A DNA stretch of 43,233 nt from Cymbomonas tetramitiformis (GCA_001247695.2 LGRX02030515.1:1-43233), one strand, 5' to 3'; numbered from the stretch's first letter, positions 9,582-19,233 are shown. Program-made: numbers and translations. Notes: generated by a model not told the origin, from the letters alone.

Positions 9582-9798
9582 TGGAATTCAGTACAGGGTT
9601 ATTTGCAAAAAGCGAGCGTAAACTTTCATTCTCAAAAGATATAGCAGTTCGCAGCTTGAAACGCCACGAACTTTAGCGCCCAATCATTACTGATTGGGCA
9701 GTCTAAGTGACCTGAATTAGTTCACTAAATAGAGTCTGACTTGCCACTGTCGAGTTCATAACGACTGCAGTGACACGTCTGCGATGGGCCGACGAACT
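9582..9798 (-). repeat. LTR, right copy (5' LTR of minus-strand element)
   Basis: This is a direct repeat of 5592-5801, 217 bp long, with 7 extra bases after GTCTAAGTGA. Beyond 9798 the sequence differs from the left copy. It should hold the promoter for the minus-strand element, but no clear TATA box is seen. Confidence 0.75.
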
Positions 9799-10049
9799 GA
9801 AGTGCGCAATATGTACAGGGTGTACCGGGTAACCTATTTACCAAATAAAAGATTTTTGAAAAGTTTTTGCATTTTTGGACCCCGCGCAAACCTTACCTTG
9901 ATTTGTCAATCAGCCCTGAATACCCCCTTTATTCCCCCTCCTCTGGTCCTTCCCATTTATTTTCCCCTGATAAGGACACCATCAGTCAGGATATATGTCA
10001 TGGGGCGCTGCTGCTCTGCAGGTTCTTGTCCGACGATCGCACGTTGTAG
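9799..10049. other. Intron/flank right of retroelement
   Basis: This is AT-rich sequence with a C/T-rich stretch (9925-9970). No coding frame is supported. It probably belongs to the intron of the membrane-protein gene in which the retroelement landed. Confidence 0.35.
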
Positions 10050-10420
10050 TGCTTTTCGGGGGATTGGATTGGGTTCGCGGGGGCTGCAGTGATCGTCATA
10101 ATATGCTTTGTGGTGGGCTTCCCGATACTTCTCGCTGGGGCTATGCTCCGCTTCTACCGCCAAAAGAGGATCATCCTCGGCGGTACTGAGCAGTATGTCT
10201 GGTCCAACCAGCTTGCGTATGAACACCTGCACCGGCGCTGGCATCTCACAGACGCGCCCGCCACGTGGTGGTTCCACGGAGCACGTGCGCTGGATTCCTC
10301 GGCGCATCAGCTGGTGAGGCCGCTTTTCGTGGAAGGGAGCGACCCCACAAAGCTGAGCAGCATCCTGACGAGGCTCGACGCCGAGGAGGCGCAGCACATG
10401 ATTGTGTGTGTCGTATGCAG
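10050..10420 (+). CDS. Transmembrane exon of Pmp-like membrane protein
   Basis: The frame begins with a hydrophobic helix (GAAVIVIICFVVGFPILLAG), followed by a charged segment with YRQKR and a soluble part rich in W, H and D. The 5' edge is either an acceptor at 10047-10049 (TAG) or one at 10088-10089 (CTGCAG). Both are in frame. The 3' edge is a strong donor, GCAG/GTGAGC, at 10420/10421. The exon ends after two bases of an Arg codon, and the next exon (12104) begins with the single base needed, giving ...CVVC-R-PFKREL. That phase match, together with the type of protein, supports one gene across the 1.7-kb intron. Confidence 0.7.
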
Positions 10421-10474
10421 GTGAGCCCGGCACGAGGCACCCAGCGAAGCGGCTGTAGCAGTGCTGTCTCTCTC

Positions 10475-10730
10475 ACAGCCGTCTGCGAGGATCCTCCATA
10501 TTTTCACTCCCACAAGAGGGTATGGGGAGCAGCTCGCTCTCGTTCTCTTTCTTTCTCACAGCCGTCTGCGAGGATCCTCCATATTTTCACTCACACAAGA
10601 GGGTATGGGGAGCAGCTCATTCTCTTTCTCTTTCTCTCTCACAGCCGTCTGCGAGGATCCTCCATATTTTCACTCACACAAGAGGGTATGGGGAGCAGCT
10701 CGTTCTCGTTCTCGTTCACTTTCTCTCTCA
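10475..10730 (+). repeat. 83-bp minisatellite, three copies
   Basis: Units start at 10475, 10558 and 10641 (ACAGCCGTCTGCGAGG...), exactly 83 bp apart, with a partial fourth. Each unit starts right after a pyrimidine-rich tract ending in CTCTCACAG or CTTTCTCACAG, which looks like a 3' splice site. Because 83 is not a multiple of three, the reading frame rotates from copy to copy, so it is non-coding. Confidence 0.9.
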
Positions 10731-11272
10731 GCCTCAGGAGCTGTGTCACACATTCACATTGGCTCAAACTCACAACACAGAGCAACTCACAATGATCACT
10801 GGCTTTGAAGTCAGCGCTCGGTGTGACTCAGCGAGGGCATTCACAATGGCATCCGCACTGTTGGGCGCCTGACGGCCGCAACGGATTGCGCCCAATGACT
10901 GCAGTGCGGTACCGTGCTCCCGCTGGTGCTGGATGCTATAAACACCTTATGAAACGGGGCAGATTTCCTCCGAAACCTCTGCAAGTAAAGGATATCCATT
11001 TGATTGTTATCGCAGACTCATCGGAACATTCCCAGCACTCGGACCACGGCGACCTCTACTTTGTATGACTGTTATACCCTCTCGATTTAAGATGTAGTGT
11101 CCGGTGTAGGTTTGTCCAGCAGAGTGTTCAGCGCGGGCAATTGAGAGAGCACTGATAGCGCACATGCCGCGGAGCTTGGGCCGGGGAATGCCATAGCGCG
11201 CATTGGCTCGGGGTGTTTTCACACATCAGATATGCGAGCTTAGCGTCGAAATATTATAAAAGAAACGGTGCG

Positions 11273-11318
11273 CAAAGGCTGTCATAAGAATGGATTTTGC
11301 CGCATATGACAGCCTTTG
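11273..11318. repeat. Perfect 14-bp stem-loop in intron
   Basis: CAAAGGCTGTCATA (11273-11286) is the exact reverse complement of 11305-11318, with an 18-nt loop. It could be a small folded-back element or an RNA hairpin in the pre-mRNA. No target duplication is evident. Confidence 0.7.
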
Positions 11319-12103
11319 AAGCGATATACTCTCTCAACCCAGATTGAGGAGTGACCGGCAGCGTGCTTGAGCTGTCACCATATTCTCATGGTGATAACCC
11401 TCAAGTGTGCCGTGAGGATGATCCTTGCTTTGAGCGACGCACAAGCTCGTGTCAAAAGTGTTCAGTTAGCGATGATCGAAAGTCTCGAACGCACCAAAAA
11501 ATTTTGCACTTTGGGATCACCTGCTGTGATCCGCGCTGGCATGCTGGAAATCCATTTCTAACTCCTTCCAGCCAATTTCCCTCACTACGGTTTTAGCTCT
11601 TGTCTGATTGGCCCCAGTGTCAAACCGATTGCTTACACGTGGCAAAACTGCAAGGTGTGCATTCGAGAGGACCTAATGGCCCGAAGTATAGTTTCCTTGA
11701 GTGACAATCCTCTGATTCCCGCAGAACCCGCACTATCGATAAGGGTCCCGCACTCCAAACATTCATATGGAGTCCGCCACTAAAAAGAGGATTAAATTGC
11801 CAAACGGCATCCGAGCTCGCTTCGAAAGGGGCGCGTTAGGCTGGTTAATTTTCTCCTGCCCGGGATTGCCACGGTCCTCGCATGGGTGCCCAGGGATTGT
11901 GCTGAAGCGATTGTCCAAATCACCTTTCCGCTGCGCTCAAAGCTGATCTGTTGTTAGGGGCGGGAGAGTGCTTGAGTGCGAGGAGCAAACTGAGAATGGT
12001 GAGGGTCCCCGGCTGCAAGCCAATCGTTACGTGGAAGTTTCGGCATCCTTGGTGGGTGTCCGCTGTGATAAAGGGTGGTCACCGGATGCCGTGTGAGGCG
12101 CAG

Positions 12104-12746
12104 GCCGTTCAAGAGGGAGCTGTACTGGTGGGGAATTTACGAGATTTTCCAGAGGCTCCTCCAGTCCTCGGTGGTGGTGCTGGTCTGCCTTGTGGCCCGT
12201 GACTATGATGTGCTGTTTTCGCTGGTTGTGGCATTCACGTCATTGCTGGTGCAGGCGCGCATGCTGCCCTACAAAGAGCCCGCTGACAACTGGCTGCAGA
12301 TCCTCGTGCTGTACAACTTGTGCATGGTCTACACGGTGTTCCTGGCAGAGGAGTATCTGATCGAAGAGCAGAACGGCAGCGATATCGCTGGGGGATTCCT
12401 GCTCATGCTGCAGGCCTCTCTGACGACCATGGTCGCTGCTGGGCTGATATATTTGAATTTTCCATTTGTCCTTAGCACTGCTCAGCAGGCGAGGTCAAAA
12501 GGCAACACAATGATTAAAAAGCTCGTCCGGGTGGATAATCGGAAGCCGAAGACAGCAGCGGATGGAGCAGTAAACGCAGCTGCTTCATGCCAGCATGAGC
12601 CTTCTTGTCATGTGGGGGTGGTGGCCAGCGGTGCAGGCCACCAGGATACTCTCGCATCATTGAAAATCGCGAAAACACGGTCGGATATGGCCAGTGACTT
12701 GAAGGTGGTTGATAAGTGGCAAGGAAATCCGTGCTATGAACCATAA
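12104..12746 (+). CDS. C-terminal multi-pass exon of Pmp-like membrane protein
   Basis: The last exon starts after GGCGCAG with one base completing the split Arg codon and stops at TAA 12744-12746. It encodes PFKRELYWWGIYEIFQRLL, then about four hydrophobic helices (SSVVVLVCLVA, LFSLVVAFTSLLV, ILVLYNLCMVYTVFL, GFLLMLQASLTTMVAAGLIY) and a cytosolic basic tail. The layout Y-W-E-x-x-x-R-x-L-L + TM + R-P-Y-x-x-P-x-D-N-x-L-Q + TM matches the C-terminal membrane module that follows Pmp-repeat ectodomains in large algal membrane proteins (family knowledge); here it reads MLPYKEPADNWLQIL. Role: probably a cell-surface protein. Function and ligand are unknown. The upstream part is separated by a 4.2-kb retroelement, but because that element may lie in an intron, the gene could still be expressed. 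Confidence 0.75.
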
Positions 12747-12985
12747 GGCATCTGGCGCTTTCGGCACCAAACTGCTAATGGGAGAGCTTGTTTCGTTACG
12801 ATAGGGTAACCAACGGGCTGCGATACTTGCTTCCTTTAGGGATATGTGCATCGCGGTTTCCCCCGGCTCCATTGGAAGTACAAAAGTGCTTACATACTAT
12901 AGATAGGCATACATCTGGGACAACCTTAACAGCAAGCTTAGATTCCGTAAGAATTTAGCATTCATTGTAATATATCGATGCAATA
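12747..12985. other. 3' region of membrane-protein gene
   Basis: This is presumed 3' UTR and spacer between the stop codon and the MITE. No coding frame or clear polyadenylation signal was recognised. Confidence 0.3.
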
Positions 12986-13566
12986 CAGTGCCCGCTCGAT
13001 TTTAAGCATCAACCGTATTCGATCCAGCGGTCAGCCCACAATTGCTTCGGCGAAAATCGAGCAATTTTCCAGCGCCCAGCGAAATTCGATTTGTTTGATT
13101 GCTTAAAACGATATAACTGGGCGATAGCGGGTGGCGTGTCACAGCCGATCGAATTGCTTCTTGCGGATGAATCCGAGTGCATTCTTCACTAGAATTGCTT
13201 AGAGACGGAATCGAAAGGTCACTGCTCTCAACTATTGGCGCGCTGGGGTTGCTTATGTGTATAGTAATTTTGCGAGTTTTCATGTTCCTCAGGTATATAC
13301 GCATGGAAACACAGGGGTTGCAGTATTCAATATTAAGTATTTGCAATATTCATTATTCAAGGATTTATATCATGCGTTTAGCAATTCCACTTGTGGCAAA
13401 TTCCAGCGGTTTAAGCAATTCCCAGCGATTTTGATAATGGCGCTGGAGTTGCTTACACAAATTTGCAAAATTCCAACGTTTTTGCAAGCGCTGGAAAATG
13501 CTTAACTTTTGGTCCTCCAGCGCCTGTTTGCTTGTTTCGGAGTTGCTTGCGATCGAGCGCGCACTG
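12986..13566. mobile_element. MITE with CAGTG termini and TA duplication (mariner/pogo-like)
   Basis: The left end CAGTGCCCGCTCGAT and the right end, read on the other strand CAGTGCGCGCTCGAT, are near-identical inverted repeats, and similarity continues for another roughly 10 bases to AAGCA. Both ends are flanked by TA. CAGTG termini with TA duplication are typical of Tc1/mariner/pogo elements. The 581-bp interior has no transposase but repeats a subterminal motif near AAGCAATTCCAGCG many times in both orientations, forming hairpins (for example 13410-13460). It is a non-autonomous element. Confidence 0.75.
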
Positions 13567-14474
13567 TAGTATTTACGGTATAATATTAAATGGCATGGTG
13601 ATTTCACCACCAAGTCAATGGGGCTTTGCCCTTTGTGCTATTTAACATGATGACTACTGCACAATACCGTTATAAACTATGCCGCTTGCCACCTTGAAGA
13701 AAACACCTTCCTGACAAGAGTATAATTTTCCATGTCTCTACTTAGTATTTCATTTGTGGATCCCATTGGATCCTATTTCCCTTCCAATATATTGCCGACA
13801 GCTGCTCAGTAGATGGGGAATTGATGCATCCCGTTTCCTAAAGTAGAGATGGCAGCCGGAAAATCAAGTCTTCCGATCGTGACTTTCGGGGTATCAAAAT
13901 GACCGATAAATCAGTCCGATCAAGAATATATATAAAGAGGTATCAGAAACTTTATTGCAAGGCTCGCATCTCACAATTGAAATGTCAAAGGCGAAGCAAA
14001 CAAACAAACTCATTCAAATTCCAAAACAATTACCTAGATAAGCATCATGCAAATTACCAGCGTTCACCCATGATGAGGGTGGTGCATCCGTCTCCACAAT
14101 TTCGTCGGGGTTTCAACTGTGGCCAAATCGAGGCGCGAGGCATAAATATACATGTGAATGATGGCATGCTTCAGACATATCGCCGAAACATAAAAATGCT
14201 GTTGTGGCAACCGTGTATGGGACTATCGTTGAGTTCAAAAGGAAGGGAGACTCTAACTGGTCAGCTCTTCATCTGTTATAGTATACAACTATAAACATCT
14301 ACACTCTATCGTTCTATACATATACAACGTATATTTTGTGTATATAGACACATATATCCATCTATAATCCGACGCTATACAGCTTTCGCTGCCACCCTTC
14401 ATGAATAGATGTGACTCAGACTCCCGAGGGTGAGGCGCCTGATCTCTATACTTGTCAAGACCGTTTGTCTTCAG
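13567..14474. other. Intergenic, no gene seen
   Basis: AT-rich spacer between the MITE and the 3' end of the minus-strand gene. A small frame at 13899-14294 has no recognisable feature and atypical composition. The last part (14280-14365) is TATA/TACATA-rich. Confidence 0.35.
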
Positions 14475-14957
14475 TTAGACCATTGAGTCAAAAAAAATGA
14501 TGATGTCGCTTAACAGCTCTTGAAATCCTTGAAACATTTTTTCCATGATCCGATCGACGATGGGTAAGTGCAGGTCATCGTAGTGTAGGTTGGCATGGGT
14601 AGTTTCCCCAAGTACTGTTTCGGTCCTTTCAATCAGGAACGAGAGAACAGCTTTAAGATCTGTCTTGCTTTTACATACCGTCAAGCCCAGAGGTTTCTCT
14701 GATGGGTCTGAAATCGTGTTGTCAAACGTAAAGTCAAAGATGCCCAGTTCTTCTTCTGTGGTCTCAAAATGTACGTTCGCTTTATCTTCGGTAATAGATC
14801 TTGCTTCTCCGGAAGTCTGAAGTTCGTGGAAGTCCGCAGTGAAAAGGGGCCAGCTCAACAAGACATTCTTTAGTTGTTTTAGCATGAACTTTAGCTTATC
14901 AATCCGCTCTACCGGGACATCTCTGCGCGAAAGTAGGGCCTTATATTCAGGTAAAAT
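14475..14957 (-). CDS. Exon 2 of unknown two-exon gene
   Basis: The exon starts after the acceptor GCCATGCAG and continues phase 0 from exon 1 (KFRQ / ILPEYKALLSRR). It encodes about 160 residues and is predicted mostly helical: a charged segment (VERIDKLKFMLKQLKNVLLSW) with heptad-like spacing, then acidic/mixed sequence and a hydrophobic C-terminus (ELLSDIIIFFDSMV). The stop is at 14475-14477. An in-frame ATG directly before the acceptor could be mistaken for a start. The splice model explains it better because both splice sites and phases agree. No family is recognised. Confidence 0.6.
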   Translation of the reverse strand: MLPEYKALLSRRDVPVERIDKLKFMLKQLKNVLLSWPLFTADFHELQTSGEARSITEDKANVHFETTEEELGIFDFTFDNTISDPSEKPLGLTVCKSKTDLKAVLSFLIERTETVLGETTHANLHYDDLHLPIVDRIMEKMFQGFQELLSDIIIFFDSMV

Positions 14958-15202
14958 CTGCATGGCACCCCGAATATGAACTTTAATTCAACCGCCGTGT
15001 CAGATGAACACACTATATTTTACACTATATAGCTATATATATGATGCATGAGAAAAATTGAAACAGTCAGAATCTAGCAGGGTCCGTTGCCATGACGCTC
15101 TACTAGCTCCTCGTTGTATTCTACAAGCTTGCACCACGAAGATGCTGTTGCCTAGGAGTTTCTTGTGAAACGATGAGGCGGAGGATATACAGAAATGCGC
15201 AC

Positions 15203-16264
15203 CTGTCGAAATTTGGTTGCGTGCCGTCCTTTGATAGCGCAGAACTCTCCAATTGCTTGCTGCACAAGTGTTTTTTGAGGTTTGGGAATAGCTCTGTCAC
15301 GATACTGGGGTGCGTTTTCAACAAGCTTAAGAGATTTCTTGTTTGGCAGTAAAGCCTTACCAATAATCAGCGGAATAATTGGGATTGTCTTCCTACTGGA
15401 ACGGTTCAAGGTGTTATAATGTTTCCTACTGGGACGTTTCACGCCGTTTTCACGTTTCGAGATCCTTGAAAGACTTTTGTCATCTTTGCGCGAGCTCGCG
15501 GACGCAATAGACGCGGTGTTGTTTTGCGATGCGTCGCAACGAAGCAGCGACTCAGTGCCCTCCGTCGATGTCCAGAGTGTAGCTGACAGTACTAAAGAAT
15601 CCAATGAAGCTCTGACAGCGGCCGCTGAGTTGCTATCGTTTAGAACTTCGTAATTATCGACGGTATTAATGACAACACTGCAGGGAAAATCAAAATGCGC
15701 ACTCATTTCTTTTTGAACTAGCCCCGGCGCTGAATTGTGCTGCTGACTAGGACCGTTGCATCGGAGCGCTGCCTCTGGCAAAGTTGCAGCGCCATAAAGG
15801 TCACAGCTCTTCTGAGTCTGAACGTTTTGTTGCTGTGACGCAAATTCTGGTGGTCTCATCGCATTCGAACTGATACCACTAATTAAGTTCGCTGACGGGT
15901 GGTGAACTTTCCCATACGAACTTTCTTCAGCATAGTCAGAGTAGACAGAGTCTGGCCTGTTCATCAAGCTGTCGACGAGATTTTTCCAAAGCGGCGTGTA
16001 GCCTGCTTGAAACTTAGTAGCATCATCGTAATCAATTGCCAGTTTGGAAACCTTCCCTGACGAAAGTCCTTCAGCAGGGACAGAGCAGCAAACGCCTGTT
16101 AAGTTTTGATCCGGAAAAAGATTACAAAAATGTGGCGGAGACAGGTCGCTGGGAGCTTGACTCAAATGTGGCGTTTCTTGATGATAATGATTCCAACTCA
16201 CATCATGCAGTCCGTACACGTTTGAATCTGATAGCCGTTCTGCCATATCTGAAACTAAGAACAC
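15203..16264 (-). CDS. Exon 1 of unknown two-exon gene
   Basis: ATG at 16264 opens a frame of 354 codons up to a donor, CGACAG/GTGCGC, at 15203/15202. Without splicing the frame would run on only to 15152. The predicted intron is 245 nt. The N-terminal 270 residues are Ser/Asn/Gln-rich and probably disordered. Towards the exon end a basic stretch (KRENGVKRPSRKHYNTL) leads to a conserved-looking block, IPIIPLIIGKALLPNKKSLK, and KPQKTLVQQAIGEFCAIKGR. With exon 2 the protein would be about 514 aa. The layout (disordered N-terminus, basic linker, helical C-terminus) suits a scaffold or a nuclear/cytoskeletal binding protein, but that is only an impression. I do not recognise it. It is divergent with the gene at 16640. 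Confidence 0.6.
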
Positions 16265-16639
16265 CTAACTCTATGATAGAATATACAGAATATTGGTGTA
16301 GGTGAACGGTGCTCCTAAGTCCTTAGAAAGTTCTAGAAGCGGTCTTCACAGCGCGCTCTTTTAAAGAGAATCTACAGGAACTTTCCGGGCACTCCGGTTT
16401 TATATAAATTTAAAGAGTTATCACGAGTCGAAACTGAAATAAATTATTAGTTACACGCTTACACCAGATACCAGAAGGAACTTATAATTTTATACAGTTA
16501 CAAACAAGAAAATGTATAATAATGGGCGCATAAATACGTCATCATCTTTTGCGAACAATGAATCTGAAAACCGAAGATGTTTGTTGCCAGAATTCGCCGT
16601 CGAAATGTCGCTAAATAGACAGATCTGATACATATCTCT
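16265..16639. promoter_or_regulatory. Shared upstream region of divergent genes
   Basis: About 375 bp separate the start of the minus-strand gene (16264) and the plus-strand gene (16640), so the promoters of both must lie here or overlap the 5' ends. AT-rich TATATAAATTTAAAG at about 16401-16415 is a TATA-like candidate. No other signal is clear. Confidence 0.35.
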
Positions 16640-17158
16640 ATGACGTTCACGTTTCTGCACAATTTTCTTGTTACTCCGATACTTGGTAAGAATGCTAATA
16701 AATCCTTGGTGCACAGAATTTCGAGCACACATGGGAAGTCACATTGCATGTCCCCACTTGATGCATGGGGGCTTCATTCCGACAGTTCTAAGGAGATCGT
16801 AGCCGCATGTGTGAATTTATTCTTCGAGGAGTTTGGACCGTTCATCAACCGGAATGTTTCTTTGTTTTCACAATTTATTGACTATATCGTGAGACACCAT
16901 ACCGTCACGAAAGATTTTGATAAATTGTCGCCTCAATTTTGCTCACCTTATGATCGGGGGGCATGTCCGGTGAAGAAGGTTACTTACCGTGTTAAGGACC
17001 CTTATCTTGCACCAAATGAGACACACCATCTATACTCGTTGTATACCGGCTTGCTCCAACGTGCACATCAAACGAATATTGCCGATCCTTATTGTTGGGC
17101 AGTTTGTGATACTTCATTCTCGGGGTGGTACGGCACCGCGCATTCCGTGTGTCATTGA
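16640..17158 (+). CDS. Unknown gene, first frame (disrupted)
   Basis: ATG at 16640 opens 172 codons. From about residue 40 the sequence looks like a folded globular protein (DAWGLHSDSSKEIVAACVNL, FIDYIVRHHTVTKDFDKL, CPVKKVTYRVKDPYLAPNE). The last residues change character and a stop follows at 17156. The downstream +1 frame (17119-17339) continues as if it were the rest of the protein. So either an indel, a short unrecognised intron or a +1 frameshift lies around 17105-17135. No family is recognised. Confidence 0.45.
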   Translation: MTFTFLHNFLVTPILGKNANKSLVHRISSTHGKSHCMSPLDAWGLHSDSSKEIVAACVNLFFEEFGPFINRNVSLFSQFIDYIVRHHTVTKDFDKLSPQFCSPYDRGACPVKKVTYRVKDPYLAPNETHHLYSLYTGLLQRAHQTNIADPYCWAVCDTSFSGWYGTAHSVCH

Positions 17159-17339
17159 GAGACATAGAGATCCCTTTGATTTCCTCTTCTTTGTTTATGC
17201 CGTCCACAAGTTCATGGGTAATCGAGTATTTAATTACGAAATCGACCGAGTCAATGGGCATTTGCATTACTACATTGGCAATATGTCTTGGGCTCCAAAG
17301 ACTACCAATGCCGGCAAAGAGACATACCTATTTATGTAG
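17119..17339 (+). pseudogene. Unknown gene, continuation in +1 frame
   Basis: In the frame one base after that of the 16640 gene, the sequence reads RGGTAPRIPCVIERHRDPFD..., then FVYAVHKFMGNRVFNYEIDR and ends LFM-stop at 17339. It is rich in aromatic and charged residues like a real core domain and has no start codon of its own, so it is best explained as the C-terminal part of the preceding gene. I mark it broken because I cannot place a convincing GT-AG intron. Confidence 0.4.
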
Positions 17340-17622
17340 GTTTCTTAATATGGTAGACGCATAATGGTGTTATCCGTCAACTCTTATATAACCACTTGCT
17401 TGTTGCTTGCAATTTACATGATTGGCATAATTAGTTCAAAGTATTTCAGTTCCATTTGCACATTTATTAGTATCTTCTTCCTCTCCTTATACTCATTTCC
17501 TTCCTCATGAGTATCGATTGCATTTAGACAAGATGTATGCCATACATGGGTGCAGCAAATAGGTCCCTTATTGAAGGGGGTGGGAGAGGGGAAATACTAA
17601 TATCCCCTGATTTACTAACAGG

Positions 17623-17790
17623 GTGGATATATTACATCATTTCATTTTTGAGCATTTATACACGAAAGATATAGATGTCGATGATGACTCGGATATTCAG
17701 TCTTACGGGTTTGAGGGTAATACTTTTTCATCCTCGCCTCCAGATTTTAATTATATGATCTGTCCGAGCGTTCATCCGCGCAGATTTTAA
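17623..17790 (+). CDS. Candidate terminal exon, acidic
   Basis: After a textbook-like acceptor (TTTACTAACAG) the frame reads VDILHHFIFEHLYTKDID, an acidic run VDDDSDI, then a Ser/Pro patch and a stop at 17788-17790. Composition suggests coding, and there is no start codon, so it could be a last exon of the 16640 gene with an unseen donor. The 3' end overlaps a 40-bp direct repeat (copies start at 17741 and 17781). Low confidence. Confidence 0.3.
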   Translation: MDILHHFIFEHLYTKDIDVDDDSDIQSYGFEGNTFSSSPPDFNYMICPSVHPRRF

Positions 17791-17815
17791 ATCATATGAT
17801 CAATCCGAGCGTTGC
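17741..17815 (+). repeat. 40-bp direct repeat, two copies
   Basis: CAGATTTTAATTATATGATC at 17741 is repeated at 17781 with small changes, and both are followed by TCCGAGCGTT. It is a simple tandem duplication. Confidence 0.7.
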
Positions 17816-18632
17816 TGACGCTTGTGAGATTGACACATCTGTATTTGTTTCACATCGACCGTGTTTTGCTCTCATTCTGCACCACAACGCCTTGCATACA
17901 TGCACGCGCAGGTATACGTCTCACCGGGCGGAAACTAGAATGTTGCTATGCAAACCGTAGCAGAACCTGTACGTATGCAAGCTCGATTAGCTCCGGACTT
18001 AGCAGTGTTCACTTTACAGTATAACGTCTTCATGTTTATGTGTATATTTATACCAACAAGACGTGACTGGCACTGTTAACCTTATGGAAATTATTTATTA
18101 TAGGGGGTACGTGAACGTACAGGTGGGGAAAAATCCAAATTCCTCAATTCTAAATTTTGCATTGTTACCATCAAATTGTGAGTGAACGCGGAGGTGCAAA
18201 AGGAATGTTGTGAAGTATTGAATAACAACTGTTTAGAAAAGCAAGTGGCATCGGTGATGAACACAAGGGTATTAATTGGGATAGTTACGGAATCAAGATA
18301 TTGCTATGTTGCCCAACCATATCGACAACTGTTAATATAAAGGTCAAGGGTGAATATAATTTGGAAGCATAATTGGAATGTAATGTGTTTAATTAAAGCA
18401 AAGTACCAAATAAAGGAATAGTATAGTTGTAATCTCAAATTTAAGGGCACATTAACTACAACAAGCAAGATAAATAGTTGGGACATTTGAAGCCTTCACC
18501 AATTGGCATATTTAATGTCAAGGCTAGGATTTGGAAATTAAGGTTACTTTATTAAGAAAATACACTGGTGAGATTTGAGGGTTGGCAATGCAGCCAGTAA
18601 AACTAAAATGTTATACTATTTACTACAGGTCA
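17816..18632. other. Intergenic between convergent genes
   Basis: AT-rich, with no supported gene. It holds one copy of a 40-bp repeat (18099-18138) that recurs exactly at 22313-22352. Confidence 0.35.
18099..18138. repeat. 40-bp dispersed repeat with palindrome, copy 1
   Basis: TATAGGGGGTACGTGAACGT begins a 40-bp block identical to 22313-22352. It includes the palindrome GTACGT-GA-ACGTAC and a G-rich/A-rich tail (GGTGGGGAAAAATCC). The flanks differ between copies. Confidence 0.85.
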
Positions 18633-19120
18633 TTAAGATATCGAATGCAGAATTCCTCCGTTGACACCCTTTTCTCGCAACTTCTGGAGAGCGGGAGGAA
18701 TGTTTGTTTGAAGATGTGGGAACTCCTGGATCTTTGCATCCAATGATGTGATAGCAAGTCTTCTGACCCTCAGCTCTTCAAGACGAAGTGATTTCAGGAA
18801 GTTATCTTGATCGATTGCATGTCCTCCGAAGTGAGGTCCAAAGAGAGGATTGTTGTGTTTGTCAGTACGAAACGATTTGAAAAAAGGCAGTGCACTACTG
18901 CTAGGTATGCCTGACATGTTTGAACCTGCCAATCGGTATGATACAATCTGATTTTCTAGGATGTGAGTGAGGTTGCCATCCCTCCAGATTACAGCATACA
19001 ATTTCTCGTCGACGACACGCTTGAGGTCAAGACTATCTCTGAGGGCTCTGGCTTGCTGAATTGTTGAAAGCTTAGAGAACGGTATGACCACACCAAAAGC
19101 CGGAATGTCTCTGGCGCCAC
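18633..19120 (-). CDS. Exon 2 of unknown gene
   Basis: The exon follows the acceptor TGGTTTACAG (19121-19123 is the CAG). Its first two bases complete the codon opened by exon 1, giving FFSEG-G-ARDIPAFGVVIPF. It encodes about 162 residues: a compact first half (VVDEKLYAVIWRDGNLTHIL), then a Ser/Pro-containing loop, and a charged helical end (LEELRVRRLAITSLDAKIQE), with stop at 18633-18635. No family is recognised. Confidence 0.6.
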
Positions 19121-19233
19121 CTGTAAACCAAAGGAGCAAAATAGAAGGATATCAAGGTAACATGGTTAATGTGATGTCAAGGATGGGAATTATTAGATGG
19201 AAACAAATCACAAATCGAAAATAACAAACTCAC
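19121..19233 (-). other. 113-nt intron
   Basis: Minus-strand GTGAGT...TTTACAG. The phase (1 base before, 2 after) agrees only with the frame that reads GHPIPAGYEGQTIRMFFSEG upstream. That also identifies which of the overlapping frames of exon 1 is real. Confidence 0.65.

Larger units (their letters stand above)
5592..9798 (-). mobile_element. Decayed Ty1/copia-type LTR element (gag-protease only)
   Basis: A 4.2-kb element is bounded by near-identical direct repeats of about 210 bp and carries on the minus strand a copia-like gag with a CCHC knuckle and the beginning of an aspartic protease. No integrase, reverse transcriptase or RNase H is present, so it is non-autonomous and internally deleted. 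Several frameshifts break gag. A TIR element (8137-9203) is nested within gag. The insertion lies inside the membrane-protein gene. I could not find a clean target-site duplication, a convincing primer-binding site or a polypurine tract, so the exact ends are approximate. Confidence 0.75.
10421..12103 (+). other. Intron with 83-bp repeats and a hairpin
   Basis: A GT-AG intron of 1683 nt (GTGAGC ... GGCGCAG) is predicted from the phase match between the flanking exons. It holds a three-copy 83-bp minisatellite (10475-10730) and a perfect stem-loop (11273-11318). The small open frames in it are created by the repeats or show no domain. Confidence 0.65.

Noticed and set aside
10265..10870. Repeat-containing open frames in the 83-bp minisatellite
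   Set aside because: 83 is not a multiple of three, so the same DNA is read in all frames. This is a by-product of the repeat in an intron.
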